From NCBI GenBank assembly GCA_903878805.1, contig CAIRJF010000005.1:1-55720 (forward strand): a stretch of 55,720 bases of DNA, written 5' to 3'. The stretch is from an uncultured Verrucomicrobia subdivision 3 bacterium (lineage in GTDB: Bacteria > Verrucomicrobiota > Verrucomicrobiia > Limisphaerales > UBA11358). Both the position numbers and the translations under genes were made by a program. The notes beneath the pieces were generated by a model, which saw nothing but the letters and a program-made list of their open reading frames with translations, was not told where the DNA came from and made no database searches. Of this stretch, positions 1 to 7,245 are shown in pieces; position 1 is the first letter of the stretch, and each line of letters opens with the position of its first letter.

Positions 1-101
1 AGCCGTTCCAGAAATTCGTTGGTCGGTGTGGCAATCATCAGGCTGTCCAGCAATCCCATCTGTGCGTTGGTCGTCGTTTGCATGGTTCTCTGACGCATCA
101 T
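1..101 (-). CDS. Partial ORF coupled to the upstream methyltransferase gene
   Basis: An open frame starts with ATGATG on the minus strand and runs off the left edge of the window. Its first ATG overlaps the methyltransferase stop in a TGATG arrangement, the usual layout for translationally coupled operon genes. The 33 visible residues begin MMRQRTMQTTTNAQMGLLD and contain no stop. No domain can be recognised in so short a piece. The context (a methyltransferase, with a family 2 glycosyltransferase divergently beyond it) makes a glycan-biosynthesis gene plausible, but that is inference. The true start could be any of the ATG codons at 101, 98 or 83. Confidence 0.5.
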   Translation of the reverse strand, partial: MMRQRTMQTTTNAQMGLLDSLMIATPTNEFLER

Positions 102-865
102 CAAATCATCCGTTCAAAAACGTTTTGCAGAGGTCTCAATATATCAACCGACCAGTCTTTCCAAAGATTATCGCCGGCGGCGGCGCGATCCGCGGCGGCG
201 GCGGCGGCGCGCAGCGGCGTGCGATAAAGCGTCGGTGGCAACAGGCCAAAACCAAACTGCTGCACAATTTCAAAGCCGCTTTCGACGAGCAGTCGTCGGG
301 CCGCGCCGACCGAAAGTTCATTGAGCATCGCTTCTTTTTCGCCGCCGCGCGCGCGCCGCCAAACGATGGCCGGATGCCGCAGTGAACGGGAATTGCCGTG
401 GACATTCACGAGAAGCCGGCCGTCGGGCGAACGCAAAACTTCGCGTAGTTTCCGCAGCACGCGGGCGCGTAATTCAGGCTCCACGTTCAGCAAAAAACGG
501 AAGCAACTGATCACGTCGTATTTTTGTTCTAATAATTCCGGCTGCGTCAGCACATCGCCGACGCGCAGCCGCGCCCGCACACATTTGTCGCGCGCGACGG
601 CGACCATGTTTTCGGAAATGTCCACGCCATCGGCAGTTTCCACGAGCGTTTCCAGCACGGAGAGCACGCGCCCCGTGCCACACGCAAAATCCAGCAGCCG
701 CACCGGGCCGGAATGCGCCGCGCAAAAATCTTTCACGATTTTTTCCAGCACCGGCTTTTGCAAATCCCAGATGCGGCTGGCGTAGCTTCCCGCACCGTAT
801 TCCGCGGCCTCGTAAGCAGCGACGGCGGCGGGTTGCTGAAAGCGGTCGGCGTAGCGAATGGTCAT
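101..865 (-). CDS. Class I SAM-dependent methyltransferase
   Basis: This 254-residue cytosolic protein is a probable class I (Rossmann-fold) methyltransferase using S-adenosylmethionine. The glycine-rich motif I is clear at residues about 57-67 (LLDFACGTGRV). It is followed by the acidic residue of motif II in DGVDIS (about 79-84) and a motif IV-like stretch KYDVISCFRFLLNV (about 115-128). The acceptor is not identifiable. The C-terminal third includes an alanine-rich run encoded by GCC/GCG repeats. The ATG at 865 starts the first conserved segment and I see no better alternative. The stop overlaps the start of the next minus-strand gene. A GT2 glycosyltransferase gene lies divergently upstream, so small-molecule or glycan methylation is possible but unproven. 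Confidence 0.82.
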   Translation of the reverse strand: MTIRYADRFQQPAAVAAYEAAEYGAGSYASRIWDLQKPVLEKIVKDFCAAHSGPVRLLDFACGTGRVLSVLETLVETADGVDISENMVAVARDKCVRARLRVGDVLTQPELLEQKYDVISCFRFLLNVEPELRARVLRKLREVLRSPDGRLLVNVHGNSRSLRHPAIVWRRARGGEKEAMLNELSVGAARRLLVESGFEIVQQFGFGLLPPTLYRTPLRAAAAAADRAAAGDNLWKDWSVDILRPLQNVFERMI

Positions 866-1023
866 GGTTTGGCGTTAAAATAAAAACCCATGCAGGCGGC
901 GAAGGACATTTGTTTCCCGCACCCATTATTAGAAGCCCGTCACTGGCGAGTCAACCGGTTTGTCGGCGGCGCGCGGATAACTTTGATTGCCAGCGGCGAA
1001 GCCAGCGGGTAAAAATTCTCACC

Positions 1024-1860
1024 GTGAAATTTTCCATCATCACGCCCAGCTTCCGCAATTCCGCGTGGCTCAAGCTCTGCATCGCCTCGGTCGCCGACCA
1101 GACCGGCGTCGAGCTGGAGCATCTCGTGCAAGATTCCTGTTCCGATGATGGCACGCAGGACTGGCTCCCGCACGACCCGCGCGTAAAAGCCTTCATCGAA
1201 AAAGACGGCGGGATGTATGATGCCGTCAATCGCGGTTACCGCCGTGCCACCGGCGATATCCTCGCGTATTTGAACTGCGATGAACAATACCTGCCCGGCG
1301 CGCTCGCCACGGTAAAAGTTTTTTTCACCGAAAATCCCGACGTGGAAGTGTTGATCGCCGGCAGCATCGTGACCGATGGCGATGGCAAATATATCTGCCA
1401 CCGGCACGGCATGGTTCCGCACCCAAAATACCTCTGGTATCGCTTTCCCGCGCTGACGAGCTCCATTTTCATCCGCCGCCGCGTCATCCACGAGCGCGGC
1501 ATTTTCTTCGATACCAAGTGGCGCGACCTCGGCGATTTTCACTGGGTCATGGAATTGTTGAAACAACGCGTGCCGATGGCGGACGATCCCGTCTTCACCT
1601 CCGTTTTTGCCGACACCGGCGACAACATGAATCTCAAGCCGAACGCCCTCCGCGAAAAAAAAGCGACCAACGCCATGATTCCGCCCGCCGTGCGTTTGGG
1701 CAAGCCGCTCTGGATTTTTCACCACCGTTTGCGCCGCCTCGCGCACGGACATTTCTCGCTCAAGCCGACGAGCTACGCGATTTACACCAAGAACAGTCCC
1801 GCCCGCCGCGCCATCTTTGACGTGCCGCATCCGACACCCATCTGGTGGCGCCGGCTGTAA
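1024..1860 (+). CDS. Family 2 glycosyltransferase (GT-A fold)
   Basis: This 278-residue GT-A glycosyltransferase would transfer a sugar from an activated donor, probably onto a surface glycan at the cytoplasmic face of the membrane. The start is taken as GTG at 1024 because the protein then opens with the canonical GT2 strand MKFSIITPSFRN. The in-frame ATG at 910 would add 38 residues of arginine-rich sequence unlike the family. The nucleotide-binding segment QDSCSDDGTQDW lies at about 36-47. DGGMYDAVNRG (61-71) and the DxD-like NCDE (84-87) follow, as in GTs resembling colanic-acid WcaA/WcaE. The gene is divergent from the methyltransferase. It ends 14 bases before the aminotransferase start and probably shares its transcript. 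Donor and acceptor cannot be read from the sequence. Confidence 0.85.
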   Translation: MKFSIITPSFRNSAWLKLCIASVADQTGVELEHLVQDSCSDDGTQDWLPHDPRVKAFIEKDGGMYDAVNRGYRRATGDILAYLNCDEQYLPGALATVKVFFTENPDVEVLIAGSIVTDGDGKYICHRHGMVPHPKYLWYRFPALTSSIFIRRRVIHERGIFFDTKWRDLGDFHWVMELLKQRVPMADDPVFTSVFADTGDNMNLKPNALREKKATNAMIPPAVRLGKPLWIFHHRLRRLAHGHFSLKPTSYAIYTKNSPARRAIFDVPHPTPIWWRRL

Positions 1861-1874
1861 TTTTTAAACCCGCC

Positions 1875-3140
1875 ATGAAAACCGCCTTGTCCGCGCTCGG
1901 CCGCCGCACCGCGCCACCGTCCATTTCGTGGCTGATGCAAATCGCGCTCACGCGTCCAAAATTAATTTCGCTCGCCGCCGGCTTCACGGATAACACCACT
2001 TTGCCTGTCGAAATTTCCCGCCAGCTACTTAATAAAATTTTACGCTCGCCCAAAACCGGCCAGCCCGCGTTGCAATACGGCACCACCGCCGGCGCGGAAA
2101 ACTTGCGCCAGCTCACCGCCACGCACCTGCAAAAACTCGACGGCGGACACGACCGCGCACACAAGCCGGAACGCACCATCATTACCGGCGGCTCGCAGCA
2201 ATTACTTTACATGACGCTCGAAGCGCTTTGCGACGAAGGCGACCTCGTCCTCGTCGAAGATCCGACGTATTTTGTTTTTTTGAGCATCCTCCAAAGTCGC
2301 GGCATCAAAGCGCGCGGCGTGAAACTGGAACGCGACGGCATTGACCTCGCGCATTTGGAAAAAGTTTTAACCCGACTGAAAAAATCCGGCGCACTCCGCC
2401 GGGTGAAGGCGCTTTACCTCGTCACCTATTTTCAAAATCCCACCGGCGCGACCACTTCGCTTGCGAAAAAATCCGCGGCGTTGAAGCTGTTGAAAAAATT
2501 TGAGCGCGCCGCCGGACATCCGATTTACCTGCTCGAAGACGCCGCGTATCGCGAATTGCGTTTTGACCACGGCGACGACATTCCGACTGCGCTCACTTTG
2601 CCCGGCGCAAAAGACCGCGTGATTTACACCGGCACTTACAGCAAGCCTTACTCGCCCGGCGCGCGCGTCGGTTTCGGCATTTTGCCGCAGGAAATTTTTA
2701 CGGTCGTCCAACGTATCAAGGGCAACCACGATTTCGGCACGGCGAATTTGCTGCAACAACTTTTGGCGCGCGCGCTCGAAAGCGGACTTTACGACCAGCA
2801 CGTCGCGAAGGTGCAGAAAAATTACGCCCGCAAGGCGCGCGTGATGAAGTCGGCGCTCGCGGAACATTTTCCAGTAAACGTGGAGATCTGGGAATCCGGT
2901 GGCGGACTTTATTTCTGGGCGCGATTGCCGGAGGGAATTTCCGCCGGCGTGAAATCAAAAGTGTTTCAATACGCGCTGAAGAACGACGTGCTCTACGTTC
3001 CCGGCGAACTCTGCTACGCCGACGATCCGTCGCGCGCCAAGCCGGACAACGAAATGCGTATCAGCTTCGGCAGCGCGAACGAGGAAAACATCCGCAAAGG
3101 CATCGCGCGGCTGGGCAAGGTTTTGAAAAAATTTGTCTGA
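1875..3140 (+). CDS. PLP-dependent class I/II aminotransferase
   Basis: This 421-residue fold-type I aminotransferase resembles the 2-aminoadipate/aromatic aminotransferase (LysN/MocR C-domain) branch. The likely Schiff-base lysine is K257 in GTYSKPYSPGARVG. Upstream features are the phosphate-loop glycines in ITGGSQQLLYM, the cofactor-stacking region and asparagine in YFQNPTGA, and the aspartate in LLEDAAYRELRF. A C-terminal substrate-arginine region (NEMRISFGSANEE) is also visible. The ATG at 1875 follows the stop of the glycosyltransferase by 14 bases. An in-frame GTG or ATG further upstream lies inside that gene. Substrate is not determinable. The next gene downstream is convergent. Confidence 0.85.
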   Translation: MKTALSALGRRTAPPSISWLMQIALTRPKLISLAAGFTDNTTLPVEISRQLLNKILRSPKTGQPALQYGTTAGAENLRQLTATHLQKLDGGHDRAHKPERTIITGGSQQLLYMTLEALCDEGDLVLVEDPTYFVFLSILQSRGIKARGVKLERDGIDLAHLEKVLTRLKKSGALRRVKALYLVTYFQNPTGATTSLAKKSAALKLLKKFERAAGHPIYLLEDAAYRELRFDHGDDIPTALTLPGAKDRVIYTGTYSKPYSPGARVGFGILPQEIFTVVQRIKGNHDFGTANLLQQLLARALESGLYDQHVAKVQKNYARKARVMKSALAEHFPVNVEIWESGGGLYFWARLPEGISAGVKSKVFQYALKNDVLYVPGELCYADDPSRAKPDNEMRISFGSANEENIRKGIARLGKVLKKFV

Positions 3141-3177
3141 CGCGGCTTCGTAGCACGCGGCGAAAAAATCCGCCGGT

Positions 3178-3276
3178 TCACTGCCCAAGGTTGACCGCGC
3201 GGTAGAAGCGCTGGCTGTAACTGGTAGCATCGGTATCCACAAAGACGAACGGCGCCGCCTCGGTGTCGAGGGAATC
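3178..3276 (-). pseudogene. Detached C-terminal tail of the FnIII protein
   Basis: These 99 bases continue the reading frame of the FnIII gene past its amber codon at 3277-3279 and end in TGA at 3178-3180. The frame encodes about 32 residues, including SYSQRFYRAVNLGQ, which matches the closing motif SYTQRFYRAYDY of the preceding repeat module in the same protein. The tail therefore clearly belonged to the intact protein. It has no start of its own and is lost unless the stop is read through or is a base error. Confidence 0.75.
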
Positions 3277-3969
3277 CTAGTTCACCAGATCGGTAGAGGC
3301 TTGCACGGTGTATTGCTGGCCAGCCGCGCCGTTGACGGTGAAGCTGAACTCGTCGGCGAAATTATTCAGATCTGTCAATTGGGCTGGGGTCGCGGCGGCG
3401 GCGGCGGCGAGGGCGGCGTTGTAAAGGTAGTAGTCGTAGGCACGGTAAAAACGCTGCGTATAGCTGGCGGCATCGTAATCCGCAAAGGGCGAGGGACCCC
3501 AGTCATATCCGATGGTATCCCAATCCACCAAGTTGGTCGAAGCTTGGATGACATACAGCCGGTAGGGCGAGCCAGAGACGTTGAAGTCGAATTCCCCGTC
3601 GGAACTGGTGAGCGCGTTCAGCGTGATGGGCAGCAGCGGCGTGACGGCAACGGCCTCGGCGGAATAGTCGCTTTCTTGGCCCACCGAATTGATGGCGGTG
3701 GCGGCAAAATAATAGGTCGTGCCGTCGTCCAGGCCGGTGATGGTCACCTGATTGGTGGAACTGACGGTCAGGGAGGCATAATACTCCTGGCTGGAGGTGC
3801 CGTAATAAATATTATAGGCGATGATGTTCGTGTCTCCATTCGTGTTCCAGGCCAGCGTCACGTTTTGGCTGGCGCGGGCGGGAAAGTGCAGCAACAAGAT
3901 TAGTGCGCCGCAATACAGCAAATTCCTGCCCAGCGGCCGGATTGGAAAATGAAGCCTGTCGCTGAACAT
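3277..3969 (-). CDS. Secreted fibronectin type III protein, truncated by amber stop
   Basis: The N-terminus (residues 1-33) has basic residues, a hydrophobic core (LLYCGALILLLHF) and PARAS, which reads as a Sec signal peptide. A fibronectin type III domain follows at about 36-110 (VTLAWNTNGDTNIIAYNIYYG ... YYFAATAINSVGQESDYS). Then come two copies of a roughly 70-residue beta module carrying QASTNLVDW/QASTDLVN and ending RFYRA, a module I associate with verrucomicrobial secreted proteins. The second copy breaks at a TAG exactly where the first copy has Trp (TGG). The full-length frame would run to 3178. The protein is probably extracytoplasmic with a binding or structural role. It is monocistronic, with 248 bases separating it from engB. 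Confidence 0.7.
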   Translation of the reverse strand: MFSDRLHFPIRPLGRNLLYCGALILLLHFPARASQNVTLAWNTNGDTNIIAYNIYYGTSSQEYYASLTVSSTNQVTITGLDDGTTYYFAATAINSVGQESDYSAEAVAVTPLLPITLNALTSSDGEFDFNVSGSPYRLYVIQASTNLVDWDTIGYDWGPSPFADYDAASYTQRFYRAYDYYLYNAALAAAAAATPAQLTDLNNFADEFSFTVNGAAGQQYTVQASTDLVN

Positions 3970-3982
3970 ACCTCACCCGAGC

Positions 3983-3998
3983 CGTTGGCGCGCCAACG
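3983..3998. promoter_or_regulatory. 16-bp perfect palindrome in the FnIII gene leader
   Basis: CGTTGGCGCGCCAACG is a perfect palindrome centred about 21 bases upstream of the FnIII start codon. On the minus strand it is followed by a purine-rich GGGTGAGGT next to the ATG, which may be the ribosome-binding site. It could be an operator or a leader RNA hairpin. Between this site and the engB stop (3999-4217) I see no gene. A weak candidate promoter (TTGACC, then GATTAT 18 bases later on the minus strand) lies about 100 bases upstream of the ATG. Confidence 0.4.
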
Positions 3999-4217
3999 AA
4001 AAGATTCCGTGCGCCGGATTTTGAAAGATGAATTTGCCAGATGAAAGCCGCATAATCACTCAAAAAAATCACCAAGGTCAATGGCCGCCGGCTGGCGGGT
4101 CTGACCTTGCCTGGATAATCACGACGAATGTCTTGACTGTGGCCACGGAAATGAGTGCTGATTAAAATGGAATACGCGCTTTGAAGCCAGCCTATTTTTT
4201 GCCGCACGCTCACCAGT

Positions 4218-4955
4218 TCACCAGGGCCGCGCGGCCTTTAGCTTCTTTTTGGCGGTCGCATCCTTTTCGCGAACACGGCTGGCGTGCACTTTCAGGCTGA
4301 ACGGCGGCTCGATTTCCGGTGGCAACGGTGCGGGCGGTGAGACCGGTTCGGTCGCCGCCGGCCCGGCGTCCACAATTTTGCCAATGACGCCGAGCAGTTC
4401 CGAGCGGCCATGGCCGGTCGCGGAGGAACATTGAAAAATTTCCGGCAACTGCGTGAACCAGCCCGCGATGCGTTCTGTGAACGCGGTGATGTTCGTTTGA
4501 ATTTGTTCCGGTGTGCCCCGATCCGTTTTCGTGAAGACAATCACGAACGGCAGCGCGTGGCGCGCGAGCCATTGCACAAATTCCAAGTCAATCGGCTGCG
4601 GCTCCAGCCCGGAATCAACCAGCAAAAAAATGCAGCAGAGGTTTGGCCGGTGCTTGAGATAATTCGCCGCCGCGCGGTTGAACTGCGAGACGTGCTTGCG
4701 CGAACCTTCCGCGTAACCGTAACCCGGCAAATCCACGAGCCGCCAGGTTTTGCCCATCGAAAAAAAGTTGATGAGCTTGGTGAAGCCCGGCGTGGGTGAC
4801 ACCCGCGCGAGCCGCTCAACGCCCGCCAGCGTGTTCAGCAGCGACGACTTGCCGACATTCGAGCGGCCAATGAAGGCGAATTCCGGCAGCGACTCGTCCG
4901 GGCACGCGGCCAGATCCGGCGCGCTGCACTCAAAGATGGCGGATGAAAGGTTCAC
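4218..4955 (-). CDS. engB: Ribosome biogenesis GTP-binding protein EngB/YsxC
   Basis: This EngB/YihA-type GTPase assists 50S subunit assembly. All G motifs are present: G1 GRSNVGKSS (30-38), G2 region around SPTPGFTK (53-60), G3 DLPGYG (75-80), G4 TKTD (142-145) and G5 SSATGHG (about 173). GTG at 4955 is chosen because it gives the family's normal N-terminus MNLSSAIFECSA about 30 residues before G1. An upstream TTG at 5006 would add 17 atypical residues. After the GTPase domain there is a proline- and lysine-rich tail of about 45 residues (PPAPLPPEIEPPF ... KKKLKAARPW) beyond the usual length of about 200. The gene lies about 70 bases downstream of mqnE on the same strand and may be co-transcribed. 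Confidence 0.92.
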   Translation of the reverse strand: MNLSSAIFECSAPDLAACPDESLPEFAFIGRSNVGKSSLLNTLAGVERLARVSPTPGFTKLINFFSMGKTWRLVDLPGYGYAEGSRKHVSQFNRAAANYLKHRPNLCCIFLLVDSGLEPQPIDLEFVQWLARHALPFVIVFTKTDRGTPEQIQTNITAFTERIAGWFTQLPEIFQCSSATGHGRSELLGVIGKIVDAGPAATEPVSPPAPLPPEIEPPFSLKVHASRVREKDATAKKKLKAARPW

Positions 4956-5024
4956 GATGAAAAGCGACCGGCAAATTGTCGCAGCAAATCGGTTTGGCCG
5001 ATACAAACATTTTGCAAACGCCCA

Positions 5025-6197
5025 TCACGCCGTCGCCAGATTGTCTTCCAGAATTTTGGAATGCGCGGAATTTTCTTTCGCCTCAACTGCTGCGGGCGTT
5101 TCCAAAATTTTGATTGGCTCGTAAAAAGTATTTCGTTGCACCGGCGTGCGGCCGGCTTCGCGAATGGCCTTGATCATTTCCGCCTCGGTCTGCAATTGCG
5201 GCGAGGTCGCGCCGGCCATATGGAAAATGTGCTCCTCGATGATCGTGCCGTGGATGTCATCCGCACCGTAGCTCAACGCGACTTGCGCGAGTTTCAGGCC
5301 GAGGCCGACCCAATACGCGGTGATGTGCGGAAAATTATCGAGATAAATCCGGCTGACTGCGATGGTGCGCAGCGAATCAAATCCCGTCGGTGGGGTCTTG
5401 ACGGGGATGTCATTGTTCTCCGGCTGATACGCGAGCGGGATCAGCGCGGTGAAGCCGTGCGTCTCGTCCTGCAACGCGCGCAGTTGGCGCAAGTGATCTA
5501 CGCGGTCGGCGAGGCTTTCGACGTGGCCGTAAAGCATCGTGCACGTGCTGCGCTGGCCGAGCTTGTGCCAGGTGCGATGCACATCCAGGTATTCTTCGGC
5601 GGATTCTTTTCCTTTCGCGATCTGCGAACGGACTTCTTTGCGGAAAATTTCCGCACCGCCACCGGTGAGCGATGCGAGTCCGGCGTCCTTCAATTCAATC
5701 AACGTCTGTTCGACGGATTTTTTCGCGAGCCAAGCGAGATGGAGGATTTCAATCGCGGTGAAACATTTTAATTGCAGCCGCGCATCGAGATTTTTCAACG
5801 CGCGCAGCATGTCCGTGTAGTAACCGAACGGCAGCGATGGATGCAATCCGCCGACGATGTGCAATTCGGTGATGCCGAGCTTCAATGCCTCGCGCGCCTT
5901 CGCGACAATATCTTCGACTGAAAATTGGAAGCCATCCGCGTCGCGTTTCTTGCGCGAGAAGGAACAGAACTCGCACGAGAGGATGCAATAGTTCGAGTAG
6001 TTGATGTAGCGATTGATGATGAAACTGGCGTGATTGTTGCCGGTTTTTTTCTGGCGTGCAAAATCGGCAATCGCGCCGAGCGCATTCAAATCCTTCGTTT
6101 CAAACAGCCGCAGCGCGTCGGCGTCGGTGATGCGTTCGCCCGCGACGACTTTTTCATAGATGTCGCGCAGTTCGCTGCGTTGAATGAAGAAATTCAT
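5025..6197 (-). CDS. mqnE: Aminofutalosine synthase MqnE (radical SAM)
   Basis: This 390-residue radical SAM enzyme is the second step of the futalosine route to menaquinone: it joins 3-[(1-carboxyvinyl)oxy]benzoate and SAM to give aminofutalosine. The 4Fe-4S/SAM motif is C71-x3-C75-x2-C78 (CILSCEFC). Other family landmarks are ELHIVGGLHPSLPF, LTGGGAEIF, TCTMLYGHVE and the C-terminal GADDIHGTIIEEHIFHMAGA. I separate it from MqnC by this overall pattern, which I recall rather than computed. Its presence implies menaquinone made without the classical Men pathway. No other mqn genes are in the window. The ATG at 6197 fits the usual N-terminus. Confidence 0.9.
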   Translation of the reverse strand: MNFFIQRSELRDIYEKVVAGERITDADALRLFETKDLNALGAIADFARQKKTGNNHASFIINRYINYSNYCILSCEFCSFSRKKRDADGFQFSVEDIVAKAREALKLGITELHIVGGLHPSLPFGYYTDMLRALKNLDARLQLKCFTAIEILHLAWLAKKSVEQTLIELKDAGLASLTGGGAEIFRKEVRSQIAKGKESAEEYLDVHRTWHKLGQRSTCTMLYGHVESLADRVDHLRQLRALQDETHGFTALIPLAYQPENNDIPVKTPPTGFDSLRTIAVSRIYLDNFPHITAYWVGLGLKLAQVALSYGADDIHGTIIEEHIFHMAGATSPQLQTEAEMIKAIREAGRTPVQRNTFYEPIKILETPAAVEAKENSAHSKILEDNLATA

Positions 6198-6260
6198 TTT
6201 GCCAATTATACAGTTTTAGGCGTGCAACGCAAATGCGGCAAAGCGAAGTCGCCAATGAAA

Positions 6261-7094
6261 TCAAACCTCGCGCACGACGCCCCAATAAACATCCAGCCGC
6301 TTGCCAAGATAAAGTTTGACGGCCTTGACGAGCGTCTTGGCCTCTTCTTTTTGGCCGGCGGCGATGATGTCCGGCAACTCCATGCCGGGCGTGATGGCAA
6401 AACTGCCTTGCGCGATAATCGGGCCTTCGTCCAAACGCATGGAAACAAAATGCGCGGTGACGCCGGCGATTTTCACGCCGCCTTCGTAAGCCTGCCGATA
6501 CGCCTGCGGCCCAGGAAAACTCGGCAGCAGCGACGGATGGATGTTGATGATTTTATTTTTGTGCCGCCAAACAAAATTGGGCGATAAAATTTTCATGAAT
6601 CGTGCGAGCACGATGAAATCAATTTCGTGATCCTCGAAAAGTTCAAGCGCGTCGTTTTCGGATTTGGCGCGGTCGTGCCAATCAAGATGGGCGAACGGCA
6701 GTTTGTGTTTCTTCGCGCGCGCGCCAAAGTCGGCGTAGTTGCCGATGACGAGCGCGGGTTCCGCCGGCAATTTCGCGGCAAGCAGCGCGTCGAAACAATG
6801 GGTTTCCTTCGTGACCATGATGGCGAAACGCTGGCGCTGCTTCGGGTCGGTCAGGCGCAATTTGATTTCCATGCCGAGTTGCGCCGCGAGTTTTTCCAAG
6901 CCGAGGCGAAGCGAATTGGAATTCAATTCGGATTTTTTCCACGAGGCTTGCAGCGTCATGCTGAATTGTCCGCGCGTGACCTGTTCTTCGAGCGCCTCGA
7001 TGTTGGCGTGCTGCTCGAACAGGAAATTCGTGACGCGCGCGATGACGCCGGTCTTGTCGCGCCCGATGACGGTGATGGTGGCGAATTGCTTCAT
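6261..7094 (-). CDS. purU: Formyltetrahydrofolate deformylase PurU
   Basis: This 277-residue enzyme hydrolyses 10-formyl-THF to THF and formate, balancing one-carbon pools. It has an N-terminal ACT domain (about 3-80, ATITVIGRDKTGVIARV) and a formyltransferase-fold catalytic domain (about 88-277). The catalytic triad of the fold is visible as N184 and H186 in NIHPSLLPSFPG and D222 in RLDEGPII. The ATG at 7094 is preferred. The longer frame to 7136 adds MWFQSEKIRVIRV, which is translated from a dispersed DNA repeat (7098-7132) and not from conserved protein. The gene is divergent from the secretion ATPase gene, with about 150 bases between them. Confidence 0.9.
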   Translation of the reverse strand: MKQFATITVIGRDKTGVIARVTNFLFEQHANIEALEEQVTRGQFSMTLQASWKKSELNSNSLRLGLEKLAAQLGMEIKLRLTDPKQRQRFAIMVTKETHCFDALLAAKLPAEPALVIGNYADFGARAKKHKLPFAHLDWHDRAKSENDALELFEDHEIDFIVLARFMKILSPNFVWRHKNKIINIHPSLLPSFPGPQAYRQAYEGGVKIAGVTAHFVSMRLDEGPIIAQGSFAITPGMELPDIIAAGQKEEAKTLVKAVKLYLGKRLDVYWGVVREV

Positions 7095-7097
7095 TCC

Positions 7098-7132
7098 GAC
7101 ACGAATTACACGAATTTTCTCAGATTGAAACC
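7098..7132 (+). repeat. Half copy of the 28263-28321 inverted repeat
   Basis: The 35 bases starting GACACGAATTACACGAATT and ending CAGATTGAAACC match the left arm and loop of the inverted repeat at 28263-28297 at 29 of 35 positions. The right arm is missing here. The copy sits just upstream of the purU start. The rest of the 7133-7245 spacer holds no feature I can support apart from a probable AT-rich promoter area before 7246. Confidence 0.6.
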
Positions 7133-7245
7133 ACATTTTGCACGATGGCTTTGAAAATTCACCGGATTTGAAGCGAAGTTCGCATTTGTAAATCCCCCGA
7201 TTTTCTGCAACTTTTAGCGGCTCGGATTGTTCAATCTTAACTTAA

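Noticed and set aside
910-1023. N-terminal extension of the GT2 glycosyltransferase from the ATG at 910
   Set aside because: The 38 added residues do not resemble GT2 proteins, while GTG at 1024 begins exactly at the conserved first strand.
3964-4080. Riboswitch (cyclic di-GMP or other) in the FnIII gene leader
   Set aside because: The leader has a palindrome and purine-rich stretch but I could not match the conserved core of any riboswitch class.
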